Counted from the stretch's first letter, positions 1-12,809 are shown. The stretch is DNA of 64,000 nt from Amaurobius ferox (GCA_951213105.1 OX578148.1:141413518-141477517); one strand, 5' to 3'. The notes: generated by a model from the sequence alone, not told the origin. Made by a program: numbers and translations.

Positions 1-720
1 ATACAATATATTTGAGTTTAAATGATTATGCAAATTTGATTATTTCTACAACGAAGCCTATTTTTCACTTATGTAAAATGTAAATAGCAAAATATATAGA
101 ATGAGTTGTATTAGAATTGCTGTATTTCTTTAACACAAAATAATTTAGCCCATGGAGTATGCATGGCTGATATGAATGAAATATTAATTGATTTTATAAA
201 GAGAAGGACGATTTCTTTTGATGAAGTTTTAAGCATAGAGTTTAATTACTTGTAGCTCCATGGTCTTAATTTTTAAATAAAATAAATTATTATAGTATTT
301 TGATGAATGAAATGAATGGGGGAAAGTTATGAATGAAATGCTGTTTTTATAGAGAGAGCCAGGCGTGTTATTTTTTCTATGACGTCATTTGAATGAATTT
401 CAGTTGTTTTCGAAGAAGGTTTCAAATATAATAAATTATCGTAGTATTATGATAATTTTAAAAATATTACCGTGGAATGTATCGCATTTTAGAGATATTT
501 AAACCAGGCAATTTATATTTCAATGCCGTCATTTGAATGAAGCTCATTTTTGAACGATGAAGGTTTAAGTTTTCAAATATAATAAATTAAGGTAGTATTG
601 TGACAAGTTTTAAAATATTACCGAGGAATGTATTGCATTTTAGACTCTTTTAAATAAAATTGCATTGAAGTTGGAAAGTGTTTCATAATCAATGCTTTAA
701 GCATGATTGATCTTTCTTGT
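1..720 (+). mobile_element. RF1 Helitron-like repeat, copy 1 (5' end cut by window edge)
   Basis: This is the 3' part of a dispersed non-coding repeat, called RF1 here, that occurs ten times in the window. It ends with a hairpin (AATCAATGC / GCATGATT, about 683-709) followed by GATCTTTCTTGT. The interior carries two diverged copies of a segment of about 155 bp (roughly 358-515 and 506-660). The first contains the perfect CRE palindrome TGACGTCA at 380-387. No ORF of note. Grouping rests on extended similarity to 10.0-10.35, 25.3-25.8 and 46.2-46.8 kb. Helitron-like is an inference from the terminal hairpin and lack of long TIRs. Confidence 0.7.
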
Positions 721-2243
721 TTTTTATTCAGGACCATCTGCTATAGTGTGGTTTATGGCTATGAACGATAAAGGTCGGAACACCATGAATATTTGTTCTT
801 GTTGAACAATTAAGGGACTGCTAAATGCTGTTGTCTACTATTATAAAAAATCAATAATAATGTTATGAATTCTCTATCAAATATAAACTGCGTACATGGT
901 AAGATGTAGTGATAGGGCTACAGTATGAAATGAATCAAGATATTCAGCTATATATATCTATATATTTTTTTTTACAAAATTTGTATTAATTTGTGTTCCT
1001 AGGCCCCCCCCCCCTTATGTAGTTCTATTTAATTCTAAGAATAATGCCAGAACACTTTGAAATATTCCAAATTCTTCTCATCTATACGATCCCATTTCAT
1101 GAATTGTTACAATTTTAAATTAATCTGTTAAATTTTAATGACTACATAAGGCTGTCCGGCCCCCTACTAGATGCTTGTTAGGAGAGATTGCAGAAGATTT
1201 TAATGATTGATTTTAATCATTTAATTTTCCTTTTCTGTAATCTTTTATCACAACAATAACATACGCCTTTCTCGAGATCGGGACCGTAGGGGGGCTAAGG
1301 CTCTCCTCCAAGAGGTATACTCAGCTCCCTGACGAAATATATTAAATTTTTAGTATTGATACGAAATTCCATATAAAATGTCATTCAAATTTTGCATACA
1401 AAAAATTGAGATTCTTTTAAATAAATGACTTCATTTTAAAGATGTTTTTAATACAGCTGAATTTGGGATTATATTCACGATCCATTTGTTTACATATTTA
1501 ATTTAAAAATATTTAAAAATTATGACAATAGTTATTTAGGATACTTTTGTAGGATTGTGGGGTTCACTCTTATACATTAGAGTTTAATATTAATTATTAA
1601 ATTTTATTAACTTTCAGAATGTTTTTACAAACTATTAACAGCTTTATGACTCATTAATGCTTACATAAAAATCAATTAAAATTATTATATATTAATATTA
1701 ATTTATAGTAGCTATGTGTATATTAATAAACAGCAAATATTAATATGCAATTATTTGTTAATAATTTATATGAATTGAAATATATAATAGTAACTATAAG
1801 TGCTATTGATTAACTGTGAGCCCCCTCCCCCCTTGAATGTCCTTTCAGCTCCTCTTCACTTTTATCTCTTGCTCGAGGTATCAAAATGTTTCGGATTTAA
1901 AATTTCAGAAAATGCTAATACATTAAATAGATGGACGGTTACCTAACGGTATAGGTTGACGGTTAAGTAAATGCTTTGGAAGAACATTCAACCAGAAATG
2001 GTTCGTCATGATCACTATTATAAATCACACTTTCCCTCCCGAGAGCGTCCAACGAAATGGTATTGGGTATACTGATTGGAATCGGCGACCACTCGAGCCC
2101 TTTTCATTTTCAGCGAGATCAGATTATAAGAGAGCTCTCATGTGTGTTCTTGTTTCTTTAGAAAATCGAAATTCTTCAATCTTAAGGGAAAGTGGCGTTC
2201 ACTATCATGACACGCAGCATGATAGAGATTGTGTTGAGAGTTT
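721..2243. other. A/T-rich spacer without recognised gene
   Basis: This lies between two RF1 copies in opposite orientation. It contains an 11-C run (1004-1014) and an inverted pair CCTTATGTAGT / ACTACATAAGG about 117 bp apart (near 1013 and 1141), possibly the ends of a small decayed element. The ORF at 2008-2346 runs into the RF1 copy and has no recognisable domain, so I do not call it. Confidence 0.5.
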
Positions 2244-2997
2244 ACAAGAAAGATCAATCATGCATAAAGCATTGATTATGAAACACTTTACTACTCAAAT
2301 GCAATGTCATTTAAACATCTCTAAAATGCGATGCATTCAGCGGTGATATTTTTAAAATTATCACAGAACTACAATCATTTATTTTACTTGGAAACTTAAA
2401 ACTTCATCGAAAAAAATGGACTTTATTCAAATGACGTTATTGAAATATAAATCGTCTGGCTCTCTGTGTAAAAGCAGTGAATATTTCATTCAGACACTTT
2501 TATTCCAGACTCCAGGGTTCAATCATTTTGCGTGAAAAAAATTCAGCCATTCTCATGCAACTCATCTTGCAATCACATGTTTACATTCGGCATCCATTAA
2601 AATAAGGCTTCGTTGTTGAAAGATTCAAAGTCAGATGATCATTTAAACTCAAAAATAGTGTCGTGTTGACGCAATATATAGTTACACAAGAAATACGCAA
2701 AAATAAAGCGGTTTTAGAACGAATGCGACACTCAGTATAAATTTAAAAAAACTTTAAAAATTACCATTTTTTCTCTGGGAAAAAAAGGTGGACGCCCTAT
2801 TTTATTTTTAAGTCGGTCACGTGATCTCTCCACACACTATGGATGTCATTATTGTTTTAATTTTTATTTAAAATTATTTTATTTAATAATTTTATTTAGT
2901 TTTTATTTAAAATTTTTTATGATCAAGTCATTTTTGCGGCAGTTATCGTGCGGACAAACAGAGTCATAAACACTTTTCAACTATGTTGGAAAGTGTT
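2244..2997 (-). mobile_element. RF1 Helitron-like repeat, copy 2
   Basis: This is a reverse-oriented copy running from the GATTGATCTTTCTTGT end (2244) to the palindromic AACACTTT end (2997). It has both termini but is internally shortened relative to 10983-12269. It faces copy 1 tail to tail. Confidence 0.7.
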
Positions 2998-3550
2998 AAA
3001 AATAATTGAATAACATTCCTCGTCCCTTGTGACTAAAATCCTTGTGATTGAAGAATTTTTTTTGCCTCCGGATGACTATTCCCGCTCGGGGACGTGCCGA
3101 TCCTAATTTCTGATCCCGTTGATTTTTTGTGATTTCGCTGAGATGGAAGAGCCGACCTGAAAGAAATGAGCAGCCTCAGTTATCATCATTGAAACAACCT
3201 CCCCAGGTATATATGGGTCGAAAGTCAACCAAACTAGTATATAATAGGAATATACGAAAATCGAAGTTTACGAAAGCGACTTTAAGAAAAGATTAGTACC
3301 ACCACCAGAGGATATTGAGTGATGAAGATGGCAAAAGCACCAAAATTGCCGAGTGTCCTTTCGGGGAAAAAGAAACAGGAACCTAAACCCTGAAATGGGG
3401 TCCATAATATTTCTTCAGAGTTCATATCGAATAGTTTCTCTAGCAAAGCTTTTCCAGCCATGTGGAAACGAAATTGTGTTTTTTCCAACAAGTATAACAA
3501 AAAAGTTTCTTTTAGTTCTAAAATTTCATGAATGGATCATTATATACTGA
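2998..3550. other. Spacer, nothing recognised
   Basis: I find only short overlapping ORFs on both strands with no domain signature, and no repeat that I could match elsewhere in the window. Confidence 0.4.
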
Positions 3551-4640
3551 ATGGCCAAATAAGGATGGCCTCCAGAGGAGTTTATGCAAATCAGCTATTC
3601 TGCAGCAAATGCGTACGTGTGATGTCTGAATCAGCATAAAAACGGAAAGGCAAAGGATTGTAGAGATTAATGCAGTGGAAATTCGTGAAGGGTAAACGAC
3701 GTGATCTATAGGCTCGCAACAATGGTGCAAGCATTAGCAAAACGGCTGGACAGGTGAATTGTTTGAGGGCGGCAGTTGTTAAATTATACACAGAGTGGAC
3801 CACCAAACAAAAACGTGGATCTAAGTTTGAAGCCCTGCGGTCGTAAGCGGTGACTGGATGCTCGAACGGAATGTAGAGTAGAAAGACTAGTTCGATCTAA
3901 CAAACTAACAACAGTGCAACAAATTACGAATCATTTTGAATGAGTGACCAATGAAGCACCTCACATCACATCGTATGGGTTACAGCAGCAGAAGGTTTGT
4001 CTGCACTCCATTGCTATCTGTTGCAGTAACAGGGTGAAACGCCTCAAGTTTGTTCGGAAACGCTGGAATTGGACATTAAATTAATGGAAAATAGTGATGT
4101 GGTCTGACGAGTCAAGTTTCCTGCTGCACCTTGCAAATGGTATAGTGGGAATATGGAGACAACAGCACGAACGCATGCATCCTTTTTGTATCGTCACGAT
4201 GCTTTTATCTGGTGGAGGATGGTTTATGGGGCACGTTTGAATAATCTGGGGCTCTTGATGCGTATGGAAGAACGTCTGAACGAATAAGATTATTTAAATA
4301 TTATTGTCGACCAAGTGCATACAGTGATATTGATGTGCTATCTCAATGGAGATGGATATTTCCAGCAGGACCATGCTCCATGTCATAGGGCTTATATTAT
4401 GCACGATTGGTTTGAGGAACATGACGAAGACGTTTCTCTGCCGCAGCGGTCTCCTAAATCACCTAATCTTAATCCCATTGAGCATCTGTGGGTTTAGATC
4501 GAAAGGAAGATCCGCACCATCAAATCTTAAGAAATTGCAGTTCATCCCATTTGAGTGAATATTCCCCACGAAACATACCGGAATGATAGGTAGAATTCAT
4601 GCCTAGCAGATATTTAAGCCGTTTCTCGGGCAAAAGGTGG
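3551..4640 (+). pseudogene. Decayed Tc1/mariner-like transposase, DD36E type
   Basis: This is a relic of a cut-and-paste transposase read in pieces on the + strand. The first catalytic Asp lies in a WSDESSF block near 4100. The second is in YFQQDHAPCH (4351-4380), and the Glu in NPIEHLW (ORF 4315-4497). Counting inside that uninterrupted ORF, 36 residues separate the second Asp from the Glu, two more than in classical Tc1. The N-terminal DNA-binding region (about 3740-4080) is recognisable but broken by stops and frame changes. A POU-type octamer ATGCAAAT lies at 3584-3591, ahead of the coding part. The outer ends are uncertain: possible terminal motifs around 3551 and 4640 were not proven to be TIRs. 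The element is inactive. Confidence 0.75.
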
Positions 4641-6337
4641 CCCAACCTGATGATCATAATAATTCGCCACTCGATGGAATTTAATGAGGTATGTAAATTT
4701 GACAGCTTTTCAGCCGTAGCGGCTCTCCATGAAACCTAGGCGGAAATGTTTGAAATCAATATTTTTATCAAGAAAATAGTTTTGAAAAATATTCCTGTTA
4801 AGCCTGTTAGGAAGTTCCGGTTGTGCATCCCAAAGAGGGTTGCAAACACTGCAATAATACGCCATTATGTTCTCCGTGCTATCGAGAGGTCAAAAGTATG
4901 ATGAACTCTCGTCGATATAAAAGTAGGAGGAAGTACAGTAGCTAACTTGGCGTATTTACGGATCACAATCCGTCCTCAATGCGTGAAATTTTACCGACGA
5001 CACACTTCTTTCGGTAGTAGTCAAAAGTAGATTACCTAAAAAGTAGACAGTAAGAAGTAGACAGTAAGTAGTAGTAGCAGACAGTAAGTATAGTCAGAAG
5101 TATTAGACAGTGGTGGCCAAAAGCCAATTTAAAGTACTCCGTGGCGTTAAGAATATCTCCCATAGATTCCTAAAGATCCGGTATTGGCTGAAAATAAATA
5201 GATGGTTTTCATGTGACGTCACACCTAATGTTGTCGCAGTATTAATGCATAGGAATCTACCTTCTGAAACTAATTTAGGGGCCATGTGTTTTGTATCTAT
5301 TGGAAGACTTTGCAATAAGGCTGGCGATCGTGATGCGGACGAATATCACCTAATTGCGGGCATTCGTGTACAGAACCAACATCAGAAATGCTATAGATCG
5401 CCTTCTGCGCGTCATTATGTGAAATTAGAATAATAAGTTTTCCAGTGTGTGCCGGGCCTTTAACCTTTGTTTTGTACGACCTCCCGATTTTCAAAAACAA
5501 AGAACACGCGAATCAATCGAATCGAAAAACGAGAAGGCGACACGCACCCATCGCGACCGAAGTCACGAATGGAGTGATCGGCTTTTAATCCATTAACGGC
5601 TGGCTCCTTGCTTCACGCGTGGTTCAATCACGGCACATTTACTTAAAAACATACAAATGGCATTAATGGGTGCTTCGGCCGCCCATGAGTGGCGTGACTC
5701 GCAAAATGAAGGCAGAGAGAGAGAGCGTAACAAATAGAAACAACGAGCACTGATCGTGAGCAGTCAATCGCAGAGATTTCGCGTGAGAACACGCACGATA
5801 AGGGACACATGCTTTACTTTTTATTTCTTTCCGTGATTGGGAAGAAGGAGGTAACGAGACTGAAATAATGTACGGGACGGACCCAATCAAAGAGCGTCTT
5901 GAGACGGGACACCCCATACCGGGTGTGCGTTAGAATAATCCAAAAATATATTTTTAAATATATAAGTCATTTTCTGTAAACGGTGATTTTACATGTCCCA
6001 GGTGTTTTAATAAAAGTGTGTATGACTTGGGACTGATTTTGAACACTGATCAGTTTTACTATATTGTATTTCATTTTTATCACCTATTAGCTGAAAAACA
6101 TTTTATATTTTTAATATTTAAAAAAAATTTTTTTTTTTTAAATGTTATTCCCCCGTGTATCCCAACAGCCAAATAATAAAATCACAATTTCATTTACAAG
6201 CCTTCATTTTCTAATTTTCTATTAATTTGATTTTTTATATCAAAGTAATCATTTAAAATAAAAACAGTAATAAAAATTCCGCTATGCATTAGAGCAATAC
6301 TTTAAATTCATTTTTTACAACTGTTCCCTAGCTTTTT
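4641..6337. other. Spacer of mixed composition
   Basis: No gene is recognised. Short ORFs at 5103-5500 and 5663-5917 lack domains. A TATA-like GATATAAAAG near 4914 precedes a cluster of repeated short motifs (separate entry), which could be part of an LTR, but no second copy is visible. A TGACGTCA palindrome lies at 5214-5221. Confidence 0.4.
5020..5112. repeat. Short tandem motif AGTAGACAGTAAG
   Basis: About four to five imperfect repeats of a 13-15 bp motif containing GTAGACAGTAAG. The locus is small and I see no copy elsewhere in the window. Confidence 0.6.
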
Positions 6338-6655
6338 AACACTTTACAACATAGTTGAAAAGTGTTTATGACTTTGTTCATTCTGTCTGTCTGTCTGTCT
6401 CTCTGTCCGTTAGCACGATAACTGCCGTAAAAATGACTTTATTAAAACGAAATTTTAGTATGTTTTTCAGACGGTCTGTGGGACCTATGGGAATATAAAT
6501 AAATAATATCACCCAATTAGTTTTTTATTGAACCCGGGTTGAAAAAATGAAATACATTGAACCCTATGGGACCTAATTTTTCAAACATTTTTTAAGCAAA
6601 TTTAAAATTCATAAATTACTTCGACATTACTTATGCATGATTGATCTTTCTTGTT
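6338..6655 (+). mobile_element. RF1 repeat, copy 3, internal-deletion derivative
   Basis: This is a short RF1 with both termini: the AACACTTTACAACATAGTTG palindrome end at 6338 and the GATTGATCTTTCTTGTT end at 6655. Only about 320 bp remain, so roughly the middle two thirds is deleted. A TCTG-rich run (CTGTCTGTCTGTCTGT) follows the 5' palindrome, as in other copies. This is the clearest evidence that both ends belong to one family. Confidence 0.75.
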
Positions 6656-7183
6656 GTTAGTCATCTGTCTTTAAATTTTAACACCTCATTCTGTACATAG
6701 ATGACAACACAATATAATTTGAGTAATATTCTTTTCTACTAAAGTCCGTAGTCACCATTTCAAGAGTTTGACTGTGTTCCAGCTATTATTCTGTGCAAGG
6801 GAATGTTATAAAATTGAACCATTTTGGATAAGTATTTTTATTCCTTGTCAATGATATCTTTTACATTATCAGAGTACTACAGTAATTTATTATACCTGTC
6901 TTTAATTATTTTCAGAATAAAAAAGTATAACATACATCCCAGGTAGTGTAGCAAACTGAATATCAAGTTAGGCTTAAATGCAAATAAAACTCACATACTC
7001 AGAAATTAAAATCACATGATGTGTCATTCCCTGTCGTCATTTACCTGTCTTCTTGGTAGACAAGAGAACCACATTAGAACGGGTGAATTACATTTTCAAC
7101 AGGTGAATAGATTTTTTTAGAAGTTAAAATTAGTTCTAAATATAAGATTGCAATTAAAGCAAAACAATATTTTAATTTTTCTA

Positions 7184-7228
<45 letters not shown>

Positions 7229-8259
7229 TGAAAGATTTTTCGAATTGAAAATTACGAATCGAAAATTACACATAAACTACTGTATGTACAAAAAAACCCA
7301 TCACTAGCATATCTGTTACAAATGAGTAACTATAGACCAAGACTAAGGATAAAGATAGAAGGTAACATATCACTACAATGATAAAGGGGGATGAGAAGAA
7401 TATTAGGATACAAAATTCACAAGTAAAAGTATATAAATATAAATAAAATTAAAAATAAAACACGGCAAAAATGGGAAAAGGCAATAATAATTAGCACAAG
7501 ATAAAATATTAAGACATAGAGAACAATCAATTAAAACTACACAAAAATGGCGGTTAGTTCGAAATTGCATTCTCATCAGGATAGCCATACAATTCGAATT
7601 AAAACCGATAGAATAGCCAGTTTCTGACAATGGCGATAGTATTTAACTATAGACACCATTGGAACTGTCTACTGGCTAGTGGAAGGAGAAAAATAAATCA
7701 ATTGAATTACAAATCAGAAAAATAATATGAACTCACAAGCATTGCCTCCGCGTGTAAGTTGAACAAGCGACTGAGCATTTCACCTCACTTCGTCAATGCG
7801 AGTGGGCACCGGAATGAATACATTTGAACGATATATAATATGTATAGAGACTTTCAAAAATAGTAATCAGTATAGGACTCAGGAAAAGTGGAAAACAGTC
7901 ATTTGAAAATAGTAAGCAGTATTAGACTCAGGCCAAGTGGTAAGTTAGGTGATATATATATATGACAAAACAGTTGTCTATATTAAGTGTCATTCCCCTG
8001 TTATGCTGTCCTTTACTTGTCTTGAAAATAAAAAATTGCATTATCTATTTAATTTTCGCCAAATGATCGCTGCTACTGTTTTCTTAGTTTAAACTATCCA
8101 TTACCCATGTTAAAATATAGTGCAGGTAACATGTTGAAAAAAAAATAAAAATATTGTAACAGAAAAGATGAAAAAGTCGTAGAGAAAATGACCCATATAT
8201 GTAAAAAAAATTGAGTTACACGGTTTTAGTAAAATGCACTAAATAGTAAAGAAAATTAG
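6656..8259. other. A/T-rich spacer with microsatellite and short duplication
   Basis: No gene is recognised. It contains a (TA)n run at about 7188-7219. It also contains an imperfect tandem duplication of about 52 bp at about 7850-7945, whose units share AATAGTAA-CAGTAT-GGACTCAGG. Confidence 0.5.
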
Positions 8260-8790
8260 GATGCATCAAAGTAGATTATTTAGAGTATATCAAAGGAGCT
8301 TATTTAGGGCACATTTCGCCAATCCAGAGGTCAAAGGATCTGATTTAGAGTGTATCAAGAACGCTTACTTAAGGCATATTCCGCCCGAGAAGAAGTGGAA
8401 TATCGTATTTAGGTCGTGTCAAAGAAACTTATGTAGAGCCTTTCAAAGAAAATTATTTAGGGTATAAAAAGAGCTTATTTAGGTCGTATCAAAGGAACTT
8501 ACTTAGGGCGTATCAAAGGAGATTATCTAGGGCGTATCAAAGGAGATTGTATAGGGTACATCAAATAAGCTTATCTAAGGCGTATCAAAGGAGCTTATTT
8601 AAGACTTATCAAAAAAAGGTTATGTAGACGCATTAAAGGAGATTTAGTGCGTATCAAAAGTACGCTCCCACAGACGGTGAATGATATATCATAGGAGCTT
8701 ATTTAGGGCCTATCAAAACTTATTGAGTGCGTATCAAAGCTTTATTTTAGGCGTATCAAAACTTATTTCTCTCACTCAGACGGTCAAAAG
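8260..8790. repeat. 24-bp degenerate minisatellite
   Basis: This is a run of about twenty imperfect units built on GCGTATCAAAGGAGCTTATT followed by TAGG. Because the unit is close to 24 bp, short ORFs here translate as an eight-residue periodicity of the YQRSLFRA type. The frame is broken by stops every few units, so I read it as non-coding minisatellite DNA. Confidence 0.8.
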
Positions 8791-9378
8791 GAGTATTTGG
8801 ACACAATATGCATTCATATTAGGACGTAGAGGTCGATGTACTCAGTGTCGAGCTCAAGGCGTATTACACGACCGCACAGCCAGATAAGTCATGTTTATGC
8901 GCTTATTTAGGGTCTATTACTATACCTGGCCTGGCCCGCGCATGTGGCGATCACGTTTTGACAAGTTGAATGAATGGATTCAAATAACTCCTATTTTAAA
9001 TCCGATGGATACTTTCTCTATAAATGAAAATTAAATTTAAAAGCTATCTTTACGAATCAATTTTAGTATTTTCAAATCAATGTAATTCCTCATCCATTTA
9101 AATTACAAATAAGTAATTACATCTGTTACGAAAAATTATCATTTTGAATTCAAATTATGTTTAGGTAAATCATTTAAAGTAGTCTTTAAAAGCGACCGAA
9201 TTTTCAGTATTTCCAATTTCATCTAATTTGGCATTTATTGTTAAGGATTTTCGACGAATGAACCGAGCCTTGTCATTACATCTCTTACAATACTTATTTC
9301 ATATTATATTTAGAGGAAATATTTCCTAGCAATGGGAATGTTTTGTGCAACTGACCTACGCGAAACATTTTCATTATT
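8791..9378. other. Spacer, nothing recognised
   Basis: A/T-rich sequence without a domain-bearing ORF or a repeat shared with the rest of the window. Confidence 0.4.
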
Positions 9379-10353
9379 AACACTTTACAACATAGTTGAA
9401 AAGTGTTTATGACTTGGTGCATTCATTCTGGCTGTCTGTCCGTCCGTTCGCACGATAACTGCCGTATAAATGACTTTATCGGAATGAAATTTTAGCATGT
9501 TGTTGAAACGTTCTGTGGGACATACGGGAATGTAAATGAATAATTTCACGCAATTAGTTTTGGATGGAACACGGGTTGAAAAAGTGAAATACATTGAACC
9601 CTATGGGACCTCATGCTTCAAACATTTAAGCAAGGTTAAAATTCACAAATTGCTTCAAAAATTTTATAAAATATTTAAATGATCCCATAAAATATATAAA
9701 AATAATTTCAGCACAATAGGTTCGGTAGTTTTCAAAATAAAAACTAAAATATTAATGAGACCCATATAATATGGAGAGATCACGTGACCCACTTCAAGAT
9801 AAAATAGAGCACCCATCTTTTTTCCCTGAGTAAAAATTGGGATTTTTGAAGTTCTTTTAAATTCATATTAAGTGTTACATCCGTCCTAAAGCCGCTTAAT
9901 TTTTGCGCATTTTCTGGGCATCTACATTCTGCGCCGACGCAATGACACTATTTTTGAGTTTAAATGATTATCCAACTTTGATTAATTTCTACAACGAAGC
10001 TTTATTTTAATAGATGCAGAATGTCACCAAGTTGTAAGATGAGTTGTATAAGAATTGCTGAATTTTTTTTAACGCAAAACTCTGGAGTCTGGAATAAAAG
10101 TGTGTGAATGAAATATTTATTGCTTTTGCATAGAGAGCCAGACGACTTATATTTCAATGACGTCATTTGAATAAATTTCATGCTTTTCGACGAAGTTCTA
10201 AGTTTTCAAGTAAAATAAATGATTGTAGTCTTGTGATCATTAAGAAAATATCACTGCTGAATGGATCGTATTTTAAAGATCTTTAAATAAAATTGCATTT
10301 GAGTTGGAAATTGTTTCATAAGCAATGCTTTATGCATGATTGATATTTCTTGT
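9379..10353 (+). mobile_element. RF1 repeat, copy 4
   Basis: This is a nearly full-length forward copy. It has the AACACTTT palindrome end, a TCTG-rich segment, the block ending in GCACCCATCTTTTTTCCC, the internal CRE palindrome TGACGTCA (10158-10165), and the terminal hairpin with GATTGATATTTCTTGTT. It converges on copy 5, tail to tail. Confidence 0.75.
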
Positions 10354-10904
10354 TTTCAGTCTAATCTAATATGACCTGAATTTATATGATTTTAAAAATT
10401 TTCGACACATGGGCCTTTTAATGGCATCCCTGACAATCAACTTCACCTATAAATCTCTTACATCATCCTGAAAGTCTATCGAGAGCAGAACAGTTGAACA
10501 AGCAAGTTGAGCAGAACAGTTGAACAAGAGATAACCTCTAGAAGTGTTTTCAGGATTCCGAAAAGAAACAAAATAAATTATTACGACTCAGTTTGCGGAA
10601 ATTGAATAAAAGTTTGCAATTTCCAGTCGAAAAATCAGCCAAGAAAAGAAAAATTGATAGATATAGAGAAAGACTGAGATTGAGATTCAATTTTGTGGTA
10701 AACTTCTATAAAAGCATTTAAATAGGAATAAAGATGAAATGAGTGTGTTTGCGGATGTTGAATGAAAGTTCACATTTTCCTACATAAAGAATACTTCTAT
10801 TAATATATCATTTAAAATCATGATAAAATTAAGGTAACGGGTAAGTTTAAAATCATATTAAAAAGACTTCGATTAATGAATAATGATCTTCATTTATAAA
10901 ATCA
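10354..10904. other. Spacer related to the 14.6-15.5 kb degenerate repeats
   Basis: It holds blocks such as AAAAGCATTTAAATA and GTTTGCGGATGTTGAATGAA that recur in diverged form at 14620-15480. GGTAACGGGTAAG near 10845 recurs near 14575, just beyond the other side of the RF2 copy. Confidence 0.45.
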
Positions 10905-10982
10905 TGATAAAAAAATCTGATGTGGGCAACACATGACTTTCCTTATATAATCCAATGAATTTACTGTTTTTACAATAAACAA

Positions 10983-12269
10983 AAAAGATCAATCATGTTT
11001 AAAGCATTGATTATGAAACATTTTCCAACTTCAATGCAATTTCATTTTAAAAACAAGTCTAAATTGCAATACATTCCTCGGTAATATTTTAAAACTTGTC
11101 ACAATACTACATTAATATATTATATTTGAAAACTTAAACCTTCATTGAAAAAAATGAACTTCATTCAAATGACGGCATTGAAATAAAAATTGTCTGGTTT
11201 AAATATCTCCAAAATGCGATACATTCCTTGGTAATATTTTTAAAACTATCATAATACTACGATAATTTATTATATTTCAAAACTTCATCCAAAACAACTG
11301 AAATTCATTCAAATGCCGTCATAGAAAAAATAACACGTTTAGATCTCTCAATAAAAACAGCATTTCATTCATAACATTTTCCCATTCATTTCACAATACT
11401 ATAATAATTTTTTTTATTTAAAAATTAAGACCATGGATCTACAAGTCATTAAACGTTATGCTTAAAACTTCATCGAAAATAATCGTCCTTCTCTTTGTAA
11501 AATCAATGAATATTTCATTCATATATGCAGACTCCAAGGGCTAAATAATTTTGTGTTAAAGAAATACAGCAATTCTAATACAACTCATTCTACATATTTT
11601 GCTGTTTACATTTTACATACGTGAAAAATAGGCTTCGTTGTAGAAATAATCAAATTTGGATGATCATTTAAACTCAAATATATTGTAATTGCGTTGTTTC
11701 AGTATGTAGATGCACAGAATTTAAGCAAAAATAAAGTGGTTTTAGGACGGATACAACACTCAATATGAATTAAAAAGAGCTTTAAAAAATCAGGATTTTG
11801 AGACCAAATGGATGTCATATATCATTTTGAAGTGGGTCAATGATCTTTTCATATCATGGTCACGTGATCGCTTCATTTAAGAGGTGTAATTATTATTTTC
11901 ATTTTTATTTAAAAAAGTACTGAATATATTTCGCTAAATTTTTTTTTATATATTTTATGAAACAATTTGAATATTACCTAAAATTTTCGAAGCAATTTGT
12001 GAATTTTAAATCCGCTTAAAAAATATTTGAAAAATTAGGTCCCATAGGGTTCAATGTATTTCATTTTTTCAACCCGGGTGCAATCCAAAACTAATTGGGT
12101 GATATTATTCATTTATATTCCCATAGGTCCTACAGACCGTCTGAACAACATACTAAAATTTCATTTTGATTAAGTCATTTTTACGGCAGTTAACGTGCTA
12201 ACGGACAGACAGACAGACCGACAGAATGAACAAAGTCATAAACACTTTTCAACTTTGTTGTAAAGTGTT
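10983..12269 (-). mobile_element. RF1 repeat, copy 5, nested in RF2
   Basis: This is the longest RF1 in the window (about 1.29 kb), in reverse orientation, with both termini. The uninterrupted RF2 copy at 60.3 kb shows the target: an A-rich stretch before TATTTTTATAGTAG. That fixes the RF1 boundaries at GATCAATC (left) and AAAGTGTT (right). It includes two diverged copies of the internal segment of about 155 bp. Confidence 0.8.
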
Positions 12270-12761
12270 AAAAAAAATAGGTTTTTTTTTATAGTAGCTA
12301 TTTATATTCTTTAAAAGAAATTGAATTTTCGTCAATTAGTCGTCATTTTCACTGATTTAGTGTCGTTTTATCCATTTGGCGAGATTTTCGTTAATTTGGC
12401 AACATTTAAAAAAGTTTCCAAGTTGGCGACATTCCGCCAAATTTGGTGCCAAAATCTCGCCAAGCGTTATGGACGGAGAAATAAGTTATTCTTATAGCAG
12501 ATAAATAACTATTGACGTTCAAATACAAAAGTATTACTCAAAGTATATTTTCTCATGAATGGAACGAACTAGATTAACGAGAATGATGTCGCCAAATTTA
12601 TCGCATGATATTACATATGAAAAGTGAACATGTTTCTCAACAGGTAATACACTGCTGGCCATCCAAAATGCAACACCATAAAGGAAGCATCCAATAAGCA
12701 TGAAATTTGCACCATACGTAGACCTCAATAGAGAATACAAATGATTAGAATTTTAGTTCAT

Positions 12762-12809
12762 ATGCAAATCATGTGCGCCAGTAGCGCCACCTACAAGATC
12801 TATATAAGG
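12762..12809 (+). promoter_or_regulatory. Octamer and TATA box of the Tc1-like element
   Basis: ATGCAAAT at 12762-12769 matches the POU octamer. TATATAAGG at 12801-12809 is a good TATA box, correctly placed for a transcript starting some 50 bp before the 12882 start codon. Octamer-like motifs at comparable places in the other Tc1-like copies argue that it is conserved. Confidence 0.55.
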
